Assembly: GCA_944364075.1 (NCBI GenBank)
Contig: CALVVZ010000009.1
Coordinates: forward strand, 1 to 35,610
Direction: 5' to 3'
Length of the DNA stretch: 35,610 nucleotides
Origin: an uncultured Clostridia bacterium
Lineage (GTDB): Bacteria > Bacillota > Clostridia > Christensenellales > Aristaeellaceae
Position 1 is the first letter of the stretch; every line of letters begins with the position of its first letter. A program made the position numbers and the translations under genes. The notes beneath the pieces are model-generated. The model worked only from the letters and a program-made list of their open reading frames with translations, made no database searches and was not told the origin of the DNA. Positions 7,747-16,484 of the stretch are shown piece by piece.

Positions 7747-9783
7747 TCAAGCCTTTATATTTACTCCTAAGCACTGTACAAAATACCTCCTGAACATATT
7801 TACAATCTTTCCCCAATCCCATTGCTGAATCTGCGCAAGGTTCTCCTGAGAAAGCTGCTCAAGCTCGTCTGGATGGTCAAGCAGCTTGCGTAGGGTGTCT
7901 GCCATACATGTTACGGTACGTTCCTTAAGCACATATTGCATCTGTTTCGGGCCAAACAACTCAGGCACTAACCCTACGTCCGTAGTAATAACAGGAACAC
8001 CGCAGGCCATAGCTTCCAAAATAGGGTTCGGCGTCCCCTCATGCAGAGAAGCACACGCATAAATGTCAATGCCATGATAGAAGTCAGGCATTTGCTCGTG
8101 TGGAATCAAACGGTCTACGCGATCAGAGGTAATGAGTTCAATGTCATATCCTTCAGCAATTAATTGCTGTATAGCAGGCTGAATGATCGTGTGGATGCCT
8201 TTGAGGTCATTCACAGCCCACTTGCTATTTCCAACCCAACCAATTCTCAGCGTCCGCCCTGTAGCGTTCTGAAAACGCTGTAAATTCTCTGGCTTAAAAA
8301 GGGATAAGTCTACACCATCGCACACAATGGTATCTGGTTTGCGCACAATGGCCGGATTTGCATCATAAAGCCTTTTCAATCGTTTTGTGGATACCGTATA
8401 ATGTGTAACAATGCTGTTCGGATCACTAAAAAGCTTCTGAGTAAAGTGAGCTTCTTCGCCTTCCAGCAGCAGATGATCATATACGCCTACAGAAATAACC
8501 TTGTTTTGCACATAACGCTGAAAGAACGCTTCCTTGGTCAATCCCAAGGCCTGAATTTTACTTTGCGTATATGCAGAATGAAAATCAGAAGCCAAAGGTC
8601 GCCACAAAAAATGAATCATCTGGCTATCTTTCGCCAACAATAAAATATCGGCAAGGTTATCAACATTTGAAAGATAAAGTTGCTGAAAAATAAACCTGTC
8701 CGACAAATGCTTAACTACCTGCTGAGCAACATGATCCAAAGCCCAGTCTGGTTTGTCAATAACTAAGGTAATAGTAGGCCGAGGCTTCGTTGCATTATCA
8801 GTGCTCGACTGACCCAATATTTCTTCATGACGCTTTTTTAACCAAGTATCTATACTGGGATTCCATACACAAAATCCATGCTTTTTTTCGAAGACTTCGG
8901 CCGATTTTTTTAACGGATTAAAAGCAAAACGTTGGACTTCATAGTTGGTATCGGATTTGGTTTTAGGTTTTGCATGGTCATGGATAAGACATGCAATACC
9001 ACATGTACCAATTTTCATGCCTTTCTGAAACAAGCGAACAGAAAGCTCTGTATCTTCAAATCCTACAAACATGTCTTTCTCATAGCCATCACATGCCAGA
9101 AAAGTATCTCTCTTGATAATACTAGCGCCACCGCACAAAAAAGTGCACAGGAAGGGTTCATGCTCCTCGTTTATTGGCACATTCTTACGAATAAGCACAC
9201 TGCCACCGCCTGCGCTTACACGTTGATTGATATTATCAATGTATAAATGCCCTCCGTATAAGAAGGAATCATGTCCTTCCTGGTTCAACAAGGGCACATT
9301 CATAAAATGACAGCCCAACTGTGCAATGTCTTTCTGAATTTTAGGTAGCGGATTTCCTACTAGGTAAATGTCATTATCAATTGAAAAAAGCCAAGATGTT
9401 TCTGCTGCAGCAAAAAGCCGATTTCTCCCAGGTCCCACACCATAGTTTTTCTTAAATTCCAGAATGCGGCAACGGTAGGGAACCTGCTTACATGCCAAAT
9501 ATAATCTTTCCAATTCTTCCGGTTCGGAACCATTATCGCCAATCAGAAATTCCCCGGCAAACCCAGGAATATGTTGAGCGATAGAATTCATGAGCCGTAT
9601 AGTGTAATCGGAACGATTCATGGACAGAACAGCAAAGGTTAGATTCTCACCATTAATGCCAATATTATCCAGAGAAACGAGATGTTCCGTACTTTCCAGG
9701 CCAATCAGTGCATGTTCCTTAGATGTGAAGTATGGAAGTGATTCAACATGCCAACCTTTTTCAAAGTCCTTCTTGATATCCAC
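7747..9783 (-). CDS. Two-domain glycosyltransferase, GT2 plus GT4
   Basis: The 678-residue protein has an N-terminal GT-A domain (about 45-290) with GDNGS near 82-86, a DND metal motif at 136-138, and the FLCGGASIIKRD and GFEDTELSVRL stretches seen in GT2 enzymes. The C-terminal half (about 340-678) is a GT-B fold GT4 domain with RIGWVGNSKW and the donor-binding E-x7-E motif in HEGTPNPILEA. It could therefore add two sugars in turn. GTG at 9783 is chosen because the GAGGAGG site directly follows the upstream stop codon region, 12 bases before the start. A longer TTG-started frame overlaps the previous gene without a ribosome site. It is the last gene of the first transcription block. Confidence 0.88.
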   Translation of the reverse strand: MDIKKDFEKGWHVESLPYFTSKEHALIGLESTEHLVSLDNIGINGENLTFAVLSMNRSDYTIRLMNSIAQHIPGFAGEFLIGDNGSEPEELERLYLACKQVPYRCRILEFKKNYGVGPGRNRLFAAAETSWLFSIDNDIYLVGNPLPKIQKDIAQLGCHFMNVPLLNQEGHDSFLYGGHLYIDNINQRVSAGGGSVLIRKNVPINEEHEPFLCTFLCGGASIIKRDTFLACDGYEKDMFVGFEDTELSVRLFQKGMKIGTCGIACLIHDHAKPKTKSDTNYEVQRFAFNPLKKSAEVFEKKHGFCVWNPSIDTWLKKRHEEILGQSSTDNATKPRPTITLVIDKPDWALDHVAQQVVKHLSDRFIFQQLYLSNVDNLADILLLAKDSQMIHFLWRPLASDFHSAYTQSKIQALGLTKEAFFQRYVQNKVISVGVYDHLLLEGEEAHFTQKLFSDPNSIVTHYTVSTKRLKRLYDANPAIVRKPDTIVCDGVDLSLFKPENLQRFQNATGRTLRIGWVGNSKWAVNDLKGIHTIIQPAIQQLIAEGYDIELITSDRVDRLIPHEQMPDFYHGIDIYACASLHEGTPNPILEAMACGVPVITTDVGLVPELFGPKQMQYVLKERTVTCMADTLRKLLDHPDELEQLSQENLAQIQQWDWGKIVNMFRRYFVQCLGVNIKA

Positions 9784-9800
9784 GGTATGCCTCTGCCTCC

Positions 9801-11384
9801 TCAGATATCCTTGCCGAATAGTTTCCAAATGCGACGTTTGATCGGAAAACCAATGTTTAGTAACTTAAATCCGCGAGATGACTTGATTAAAGATAGCTCT
9901 TGCTGCAAATGAGTTTTCTCTTCGATAGTACGCTGAAGTTCCTGCTTAATTTGATTTGAAACAGCCTGATATTCATTACTAACTCTTTCCAATTCAGCAC
10001 GGGTTTTCCAGAGCGAATCGGAAAGTACTTCCTTCTCTTTGCAAGTAAGCTCCCAGAACATGGATATTCGCTGTCGCTCCAATCCACCGATATGTGCATC
10101 GTGTGCTGCCTGTTCTTTGATATATCCGCAATAAGACTGACTGTCCTCCAATTGTCCTTGTAAAGCATCAATGGTTTGCTGCATTAGTCGTTGCAGCTCT
10201 TGCTCATGCTCCGCTGCAGCCTGTGCCTGTTGAGCCATTTGTTGCCGCAATTCCTGCTCATGCTGGGCTGCAACCTGCGCCTGTTGCTCCATCTGCTGTT
10301 GTAGTTCCTGCTCATGCTGGGCCGCAACCTGCGCCTGTTGAGCCATTTGTTGCCGCAATTCCTGCTCATGCTGGGCTGCAACCTGCGCCTGTTGCTCCAT
10401 CTGCTGTTGTAGTTCCTGCTCATGCTGGGCCGCAACCTGCGCCTGTTGCTCCATCTGCTGTTGTAATTCCTGCTCACGGGCTGAAGCACGTTCGGCTTGC
10501 TGCTGAAGTTGCGCTCCTAATTCTTCTGCACGCGTTACCAAACGTCCGGCAGCTGGTAAATCATATTGTTCCCGGAGCCAAGTCTCAGTATCTTCTTCTG
10601 TTGTCTGGACAAGGCCCTCCCTGGGATATGCCACCATATTTGTACCTATACCTTTGGCCGGCCCCCATACAGCTACATAGTAGTTGCTGTTCCAATGATT
10701 AAGATAGCGATCTCCTGCTAATTGCAAGGCTTGGTCTGATACTTGATGATCAAAAAGGGACAACATATTTTCTGGTATCTGGGCAAGCTGATGATCTCCC
10801 GGAGGTAAGGTGCTGCGTTCCAGGGGAATGGTCATGTATCCACCTATGCCAAAGGCTAAGAAATATCGCACACTGGTTCCAAGAATTGGTTCAACCATTT
10901 CTTTAAAGTCAAAATAGGTATATTGTCTCTTATGAAATGGATTATCGGGTGCTCCAAACTGCTTATAATATGGATCATTCGGACAGGACATGATAACGAT
11001 GCCGCCGGTTTTCAGGACACGTTTGATTTCCCGTAAGAATGCCTCGGGGTGTTCCAGATGTTCTATAGTTTCAAACGAACATACCATATCAAAAGAAGCA
11101 TCCTCAAAAGGTAGTTCTTCGCAAGTATGACATTGAAAATGAATATCCTTTTGAGCAAAAAGATTGGTCGCTTTTTCAATCGCCTGTTTATCAATGTCAA
11201 TCGCTTCAACCGACTGCGCTCCCCATTTTTTGAGAAGAGACGCACCATAGCCCTCACCGCAAGCGGCATCAAGCACACGCTTTCCTCGTACGGAACCACG
11301 CGCCAATGCATAACGCGACAAATGAATAGCTGCCTCTAAGGAGCTATACGCCGCCCCTTCTCCGAAATCAAGACGTTCGATCAT
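9801..11384 (-). CDS. SAM methyltransferase with a long repeat-bearing coiled coil, WbdD-like layout
   Basis: The first 245 residues of this 527-residue protein are a class I methyltransferase: motif I VLDAACGEGYG (37-47), acidic EAIDID (60-65), SFDMVCSFETIEHL (97-110) and GGIVIMSCPN (127-136). Residues about 285-500 form a glutamine-rich coiled coil containing five 18-residue repeats (308-397). A basic, aromatic tail follows (SSRGFKLLNIGFPIKRRIWK), possibly membrane-binding. In E. coli O9a WbdD, a methyltransferase-kinase caps the growing O-polysaccharide and its coiled coil sets chain length. The arrangement here is similar, but there is no kinase domain. The ATG overlaps the upstream stop (ATGA), indicating coupled translation. 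The methyltransferase call is firm; the cap-and-ruler role is inference. Confidence 0.9.
   Translation of the reverse strand: MIERLDFGEGAAYSSLEAAIHLSRYALARGSVRGKRVLDAACGEGYGASLLKKWGAQSVEAIDIDKQAIEKATNLFAQKDIHFQCHTCEELPFEDASFDMVCSFETIEHLEHPEAFLREIKRVLKTGGIVIMSCPNDPYYKQFGAPDNPFHKRQYTYFDFKEMVEPILGTSVRYFLAFGIGGYMTIPLERSTLPPGDHQLAQIPENMLSLFDHQVSDQALQLAGDRYLNHWNSNYYVAVWGPAKGIGTNMVAYPREGLVQTTEEDTETWLREQYDLPAAGRLVTRAEELGAQLQQQAERASAREQELQQQMEQQAQVAAQHEQELQQQMEQQAQVAAQHEQELRQQMAQQAQVAAQHEQELQQQMEQQAQVAAQHEQELRQQMAQQAQAAAEHEQELQRLMQQTIDALQGQLEDSQSYCGYIKEQAAHDAHIGGLERQRISMFWELTCKEKEVLSDSLWKTRAELERVSNEYQAVSNQIKQELQRTIEEKTHLQQELSLIKSSRGFKLLNIGFPIKRRIWKLFGKDI
10194..10463 (-). repeat. Five tandem copies of a 54-bp coding repeat
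   Basis: Units run 10194-10247, 10248-10301, 10302-10355, 10356-10409 and 10410-10463. Units 2 and 4 are identical base for base. Units 3 and 5 are identical except at the end encoding the RQQMAQQ or QQQMEQQ variant. The unit is in frame and encodes 18 residues of the type ELQQQMEQQAQVAAQHEQ. Eighteen residues equal five alpha-helical turns, so copy changes would lengthen or shorten a straight helix without breaking it. Near-identity between copies points to recent slippage or recombination. Confidence 0.95.
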
Positions 11385-12520
11385 TGTTCTACTCCCTTTC
11401 TGTGATTGGGTTGATTGATGAAAGCGTCAAATTCCTGCAATGCGGATTGACTGCCCTGGAAACCGGCAACACCCAGGCGCAAGCGGTCTGCCAATGCCTG
11501 ATCCGTGCAGAATCTTTGAATCGCCTGCGCAGCGTCAGAAGGATCAAAGCCACAGAGCAAGCCATTTTCACCATGACGAATATGCTCACGTGCGCCGGCG
11601 CTGTCGGTAGCAATGGGAGGAATCCCTAAGAGCATAGCTTCCGCCATCGCCAGTGGCCAAGCCTCATAATCGGACAGAAGTATAAACGCATCTGCCTGAC
11701 ATACATAAGGATAAGGATTTTCATGAAACCCCAGAAGCTGAAACCTTGTTTCCAATCCATATGCCGCAATTTGCTTTCGAAGTGACGAGAGCAATGAAGC
11801 ATCCGGCGTACTTCCAATACATAACCACGTAAAGTCTAACCCTTGCTGTGCCAGAAGGCGGGCAGTATCCACCATGCGCTGGTAACCCTTTTCAGCCCGT
11901 ACATTTGCCACGGTAATCAATTTAACGCCATGCGTTGGGAATGCCGGAACTTCCGTGGTGTGTTGCGCCAGCCTCACCAACGCTTCCCGATCCAAACAGT
12001 TGTGCAGGACAACACTCTTGTGACACAGAAATGGGTAGCGTTTCATGGCCCGTTGGCGTGTTCCTTCGGAAACAAAGATATACCATGCATAGGTATAGAA
12101 CGTGTCAAAGAACGTTCTGGGTTGGAAACTTGGTGCAGCGGTAATGTCTGTGTGGATCCATACACATTTGCATCGGGCTTGCACATAGTTCCCAACCCAG
12201 TCAGGAGAGCACCATTCACCGTAGCTGAACGCGAAGTCGTACACCTTGTCGCGTACAAAAGCACGAGCGACCTCTCCTCCCAGAAGAAACTCCTGTGTGG
12301 TCAACTGCAGTCGCTTTGGCTGATTTTCCGCGCCTGCATCACACAGGCGGACCCAAGCAGGAACTTGATCCAATAACGCGTTTGTAGCATTTGGCATATT
12401 GAGCACCAGCAGGTCCGCCTCGTATCGCTCAGAGGATAATGCGGATAACAGGTTGATAAGCGCCGTTTCCGCACCTCCCCGATATAGCTGAGTGATAACA
12501 AAGAGCAGAGACGTCTTCAT
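11381..12520 (-). CDS. GT4-family glycosyltransferase
   Basis: The 379-residue protein has a GT-B fold. The N-terminal acceptor domain opens with LLFVITQLYRGGAETALINLL, the glycine-rich start seen in GT4 enzymes. The C-terminal donor domain has LITVANVRAEKGY and the E-x7-E motif (E286 to E294 in YEAWPLAMAEA). It resembles the first half of the next upstream protein (GGAETxLxNLL, YDxAxSYGEW, WIHTD), so the two are probably paralogues that arose by duplication. The enzyme should add a hexose or similar sugar from a nucleotide donor to the lipid-linked chain in the cytoplasm. It starts 5 bases after the upstream stop and overlaps the methyltransferase gene by four bases. Confidence 0.9.
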   Translation of the reverse strand: MKTSLLFVITQLYRGGAETALINLLSALSSERYEADLLVLNMPNATNALLDQVPAWVRLCDAGAENQPKRLQLTTQEFLLGGEVARAFVRDKVYDFAFSYGEWCSPDWVGNYVQARCKCVWIHTDITAAPSFQPRTFFDTFYTYAWYIFVSEGTRQRAMKRYPFLCHKSVVLHNCLDREALVRLAQHTTEVPAFPTHGVKLITVANVRAEKGYQRMVDTARLLAQQGLDFTWLCIGSTPDASLLSSLRKQIAAYGLETRFQLLGFHENPYPYVCQADAFILLSDYEAWPLAMAEAMLLGIPPIATDSAGAREHIRHGENGLLCGFDPSDAAQAIQRFCTDQALADRLRLGVAGFQGSQSALQEFDAFINQPNHRKGVEQ

Positions 12521-12525
12521 TCCTT

Positions 12526-14883
12526 TTATTCATCCCCCTTGCCAAACAGCCGCTCCAGTTGTCCAATAATCTGCGCGGAATTGTCCACTTGCGCTCCACG
12601 CAGGTTATCGCGCCATTGCACCAAATGTTCCGGTTGCGTGAGTATCATACATAGCGCCTGCTCAATAGCCTGCTCATCATTCTCCACCAGCAAACCATTC
12701 TGATCGCTACGTACCTGCTCGGGAATCCCGCCTACCTTGGTAGCAAGCACAGGCGTCCCAAGTATTAATGCTTCGTCAATGGTCACGGGTAATCCTTCAT
12801 ATTTGGAAAGTAATGCAAATAAATTAGCGGCTTTCATGAGCGGATAGGGATTTTCCAAATTGCCCAGGAAAGTAACGTGGCTTTCCAGCTTCAGTTTTCG
12901 GCAAAGCGTTTGCCACTCGTGTAGCATCACGCCGTCACCCGCAAAGTACCAGTGAAAGCGCAGACCTTCCGCTTTCAGGCGCTGCACCACCGACAGGATC
13001 CGCTCCACCGCCTTTTCGCGATCCATTCGGCACACCGAAACAATATTGATTGTATCCGGCTGAAATCCCGGTACAGCCAAGGGCGCCTCGGATTTTTCCC
13101 TGATTTCCGCCACCGGCTGCAGATTGCGAATCACCAGCACTTTGTCTGCCAAATGCGGATACTTCTGCACAAATCCGCGACGGCTCAGCTCCGTAAGACA
13201 AACCACATGGTCAAAGCGCTTATACATCTCCCCATCGTTGGCTGTAATCTGCCGGGTCCAGTCTGACCAATCGCTCCACAGGGCGTAGTCCGTATGAATC
13301 CATTGAATTTTCCGAGGATGGCGAAGTTCAGACACTTGTTGCCGCAGCTGGGAACCTTCGCTGAGCACACAAACGGTGTCAAACCGTTCAAAGTACTCCC
13401 GGGTCCTTTCCCCCGCCAGGCGCTTCATGGCCCATTCTTCCTTGCCGAGCTTGCGCAACACGCCAAACATCAGCCGTATGGCGCGTTGCCGCAAGGTATA
13501 TCCCCGGCCAAAAAGGACTTTCCATATTTTCAAAGAAAGGCAGCTGATGCCGTTGCAGGTTTCCAGATCCATGATAGGTATGCCTGAAAACAGCCGCTTG
13601 CTGCGCTCGTCCGGAGGTTCCATGCTGAACACCGTGATATCAAAGGCATTCCGCAAGGCATGAATCTGCGTAGCTGTCACTCGCTGCACGCCGCTCACAT
13701 AGTTGATGTTGTCGCTGATATACAGTAAGCTGGGCCGCCTTCCGGCACAGCATGCCGCAAGCTCTGTTTCGAATTCCCGCACGGCAATGCTGCGGGTCGA
13801 AAATCCCTCCAAATTCCGGCGTATACGTGCCTGTAGCGGCTTGTCGGACAAAAAGCGTTGAATAGACGCAGCAATCGCCTGAGCCGAAAAATCACATAAA
13901 ATCCCGGTTTCTCCGTCAGCAAGCTGTTCCAGAGCGCCGGAGGTTTTCGTAGCGATGACCGGCACGCCCAACACTTTAGCCTCGGAAATCACCATGGACC
14001 AGCTTTCAAAATCGGACAGCACGCACACCGCATCGGCAGCTCGCATCAGCCGATATGGGTTCTCCTCTGCGGGCAAGCACAGAAAGTTTTCCTGCAATCC
14101 ATGGCGTTTGACCGCCGCACGAATCTGTCCCAGTAGCGCCGTATCCGTATCGCTACCAATGTTCACCCATGTAAAGGATAAGCCGCGCTTTTTCAGCAGC
14201 GCCATAGCCTCCACCTGACGCAGGTGATTCTTCTCTCGGCGGAAATTGGCCACCGTAATCAACAACGGTTTTTTCCAGGCATCTGCCTCCGGCGCAGGCT
14301 GCTCGGCCTGGAAGCGTATGGCATCATCATCGCACAAATTATGCACTACGGCCGCTCGGCCTTGCAGCATGGGATAGCGCAGAAGCGCTTCCTGCATGGA
14401 GCGCTGGGAAGGGAACAGATAGAGACTTATTTCATGATGGAAACGGAACATGATCTCCGCATTAAAGAACTGTGCCTTGTCGATGTCTGAGTGGATCCAT
14501 ACAATCTTACGATCCGCGCATACATGCCGGGCAACAAATTCGGGGGAAATCCATTCACCATAAGAGATGGCGACATCGTAATGCTTTCCACGCACAAAAC
14601 GATAGCATGCATCCCGGTAAAGCTGTTTACCGGAGGCGTCCCGCACAATGCGTGAAAGCGCCTTTTTCAAAAAAGCGCGGCCATGCTCATTTTCGGCTGC
14701 ATTGCACAAGTTTACATAGGCAGGCACGCGAGGCAGCAACGACACCGCCTCGGGAAGGTCCAGTTGGTCATAGACCAGCAGATCAACCTGATGTTCCTGT
14801 GGGGACAGGGCGTTGAGCAGGTTAACAAGGTTGGTTTCTGCCCCGCCTTTATATAGCTGATTGATGACGAAAAGAATTTTCAC
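12526..14883 (-). CDS. Double GT4 glycosyltransferase (two GT-B domains in tandem)
   Basis: The 785-residue protein holds two complete GT4 units. The first (about 1-370) starts KILFVINQLYKGGAETNLVNLL and has ESWSMVISE as its E-x7-E. The second (about 385-785) starts LLYISDNINYVSGVQRV and has EGLPVTIDE. The start is GTG at 14883, with AAAGGGGG 6 bases upstream; an ATG slightly earlier would overlap that site. The first half resembles the following single-domain GT4. Two catalytic halves suggest sequential addition of two residues, or synthesis of a disaccharide repeat. The upstream ABC ATPase gene ends 36 bases away. Confidence 0.9.
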   Translation of the reverse strand: MKILFVINQLYKGGAETNLVNLLNALSPQEHQVDLLVYDQLDLPEAVSLLPRVPAYVNLCNAAENEHGRAFLKKALSRIVRDASGKQLYRDACYRFVRGKHYDVAISYGEWISPEFVARHVCADRKIVWIHSDIDKAQFFNAEIMFRFHHEISLYLFPSQRSMQEALLRYPMLQGRAAVVHNLCDDDAIRFQAEQPAPEADAWKKPLLITVANFRREKNHLRQVEAMALLKKRGLSFTWVNIGSDTDTALLGQIRAAVKRHGLQENFLCLPAEENPYRLMRAADAVCVLSDFESWSMVISEAKVLGVPVIATKTSGALEQLADGETGILCDFSAQAIAASIQRFLSDKPLQARIRRNLEGFSTRSIAVREFETELAACCAGRRPSLLYISDNINYVSGVQRVTATQIHALRNAFDITVFSMEPPDERSKRLFSGIPIMDLETCNGISCLSLKIWKVLFGRGYTLRQRAIRLMFGVLRKLGKEEWAMKRLAGERTREYFERFDTVCVLSEGSQLRQQVSELRHPRKIQWIHTDYALWSDWSDWTRQITANDGEMYKRFDHVVCLTELSRRGFVQKYPHLADKVLVIRNLQPVAEIREKSEAPLAVPGFQPDTINIVSVCRMDREKAVERILSVVQRLKAEGLRFHWYFAGDGVMLHEWQTLCRKLKLESHVTFLGNLENPYPLMKAANLFALLSKYEGLPVTIDEALILGTPVLATKVGGIPEQVRSDQNGLLVENDEQAIEQALCMILTQPEHLVQWRDNLRGAQVDNSAQIIGQLERLFGKGDE

Positions 14884-14919
14884 AGGCATCCCCCTTTCTG
14901 CACAGTAACAAGGCAAGCC

Positions 14920-15654
14920 TTATTCCCATGCGCCTTCGTAAGCCTGGCAAACTTCCTGGGCTGGGCCGTACATACGCACATGCCCTTTATCCAGCCATAG
15001 GGCTTTGGTGCAGAGTTTTTCAATCTGAGACGTGGAGTGGGAAACAAACAGCATCGTTGCGCCGGAATGAATCAGCGTTTCCATACGCGCAAAGCTCTTT
15101 TCCTGGAATTTGTAGTCACCTACGGAGAGGATTTCATCCAGAATCAGAATGTCCGGGACATTCATCGTTGCAATAGCAAACCCCAGACGCGCCGTCATAC
15201 CAGAGGAGAAATTCTTGATTGCAATATCGGCAAAGTCCTCCAGTTCGGCAAACTTCAGGATCTCGTCATAGTGCTGCGCCATATACTCGCGAGAATAGCC
15301 CAGCACCGCACCGTTCAGGAATATATTTTCCCGGGCGGACAGCTCCGGGTCGAAGCCGGCGCCCAGCTCGATCAGCGGCGCAATGCTTCCATAGGTTTCC
15401 ACCGTACCGGAAGTCGGCTTCAAAATCCCGCTAATCAGCTTAAGCAACGTACTTTTGCCCGAACCGTTCAAACCCACAACGCCTAGCGCGTCGCCCTTTT
15501 CCAATTCGAAGGATATATCCTGCAGCGCCCAGAACGGCTGCACAGAGATTTTATGCTTGAGCACGCGAATCAGGTATTCCTTGATGCTGTCTACCTTTTC
15601 ACTGCTCATATTGAACATCATGGAAACATGATCGACCCGCACGCTTACGCTCAT
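14920..15654 (-). CDS. Polysaccharide ABC exporter, ATP-binding subunit (Wzt/TagH/RgpD-like)
   Basis: The 244-residue ATPase has Walker A GLNGSGKST (61-69), the signature segment FSSGM (149-153), Walker B DILILDE (168-174) and the switch histidine H206. The IELGAGFDPELSARENIFLNG stretch is typical of the teichoic acid, O-antigen and rhamnan exporter subfamily. It ends right after the nucleotide-binding domain, so it lacks the C-terminal carbohydrate-binding domain that O9a-type Wzt proteins use to recognise a capped chain. It would power export of a finished lipid-linked glycan. AGGAGG lies 7 bases before the ATG, and the partner permease gene ends 12 bases upstream. Confidence 0.95.
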   Translation of the reverse strand: MSVSVRVDHVSMMFNMSSEKVDSIKEYLIRVLKHKISVQPFWALQDISFELEKGDALGVVGLNGSGKSTLLKLISGILKPTSGTVETYGSIAPLIELGAGFDPELSARENIFLNGAVLGYSREYMAQHYDEILKFAELEDFADIAIKNFSSGMTARLGFAIATMNVPDILILDEILSVGDYKFQEKSFARMETLIHSGATMLFVSHSTSQIEKLCTKALWLDKGHVRMYGPAQEVCQAYEGAWE

Positions 15655-15666
15655 GTCGGCACCTCC

Positions 15667-16473
15667 TCAAATGTAAAGCACAAAGCGATCCTGCCTACGG
15701 TAAAATACCGCCAGTCCAATCGCAAGCATAATCAGGCTTACGACAATGCAGGCCAGATTTTCCAACACGCCCGGGACCTGGCCATACAAGATCAGATTGC
15801 GCATGTAGGAGACGTAATGATACATGGGGTTGAACTTCATCAGCGTCAGAGCTGCTTGCGGCAAGATCTCCACGGGATAAAAGATTGGTGTGAAGTATGT
15901 CCAAGCCAGGATAAATACTCCGTAGAAATGTGCAATATCCCGGAAAAAAACCGTTAGGGCAGCCAGCAGCATACCCAATCCTACGGCAAAAATGAACGTG
16001 TAAAAAATAGGAATAGGGAGCAGCAGCAACGTGGGATAGAACGGAGCCTGTGTAAGAATCATCACAATCACCATGGCAATCAGCGAGAAAGCCAGGTTGA
16101 CCAGGCTGGAAAGCACACATGCGATGGGAAACAAATACTTCGGTAAATAAACCTTTTTGATCAATGAACAGTTGGAGAGGATCGAATGCATCGCATTGGA
16201 GGTTGCTTCGCTATTGAAAGAGAAGATCAACGATCCGCTCAGATAGTAAATTGGGAAATTAGGGATGTTTTGCTTAAAAATGGTTGAAAAAACCACCGTA
16301 ATAACGCACATCATCAGCAACGGGTTCAGCACTGTCCAAACCAAGCCCAATATGGATTTGCGATAACGCACCTTGATATCGCGCACCACCAGTTCCCGAA
16401 GCAGGTTGCCATATTTGCGGAAGGCCTCCACCAGGTTGGTGACGCGAAGCCACAGCCATGCAAACAAATTCAC
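15667..16473 (-). CDS. Polysaccharide ABC exporter, ABC-2 type permease (Wzm/TagG/RgpC-like)
   Basis: The 268-residue membrane protein has the ABC-2 signature. An amphipathic N-terminal region with ELVVRDIKVRYRKSILGLVW is followed by six hydrophobic segments, with YFTPIFYPVEILP and FNPMYHYVSYMRNLIL in the usual places. It should form the membrane channel with the next-gene ATPase and move an undecaprenyl-linked polymer outward. The start used is GTG at 16473, only 3 bases after GAGGAG. A TTG two codons later would have better spacing, so the exact start is uncertain. The preceding GT2 gene ends 11 bases upstream. Confidence 0.94.
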   Translation of the reverse strand: MNLFAWLWLRVTNLVEAFRKYGNLLRELVVRDIKVRYRKSILGLVWTVLNPLLMMCVITVVFSTIFKQNIPNFPIYYLSGSLIFSFNSEATSNAMHSILSNCSLIKKVYLPKYLFPIACVLSSLVNLAFSLIAMVIVMILTQAPFYPTLLLLPIPIFYTFIFAVGLGMLLAALTVFFRDIAHFYGVFILAWTYFTPIFYPVEILPQAALTLMKFNPMYHYVSYMRNLILYGQVPGVLENLACIVVSLIMLAIGLAVFYRRQDRFVLYI

Positions 16474-16484
16474 TCACTCCTCTA

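Noticed and set aside
7604-7822. Hydrophobic 72-codon minus-strand frame in the 7.6-kb gap
   Set aside because: It overlaps the end of the GT2-GT4 gene in another frame, and hydrophobicity follows from T-rich DNA in all frames here.
10223-10702. 159-codon plus-strand frame rich in PAHAGLQPAP-type repeats
   Set aside because: It is the antisense shadow of the 54-bp repeats in the methyltransferase gene.
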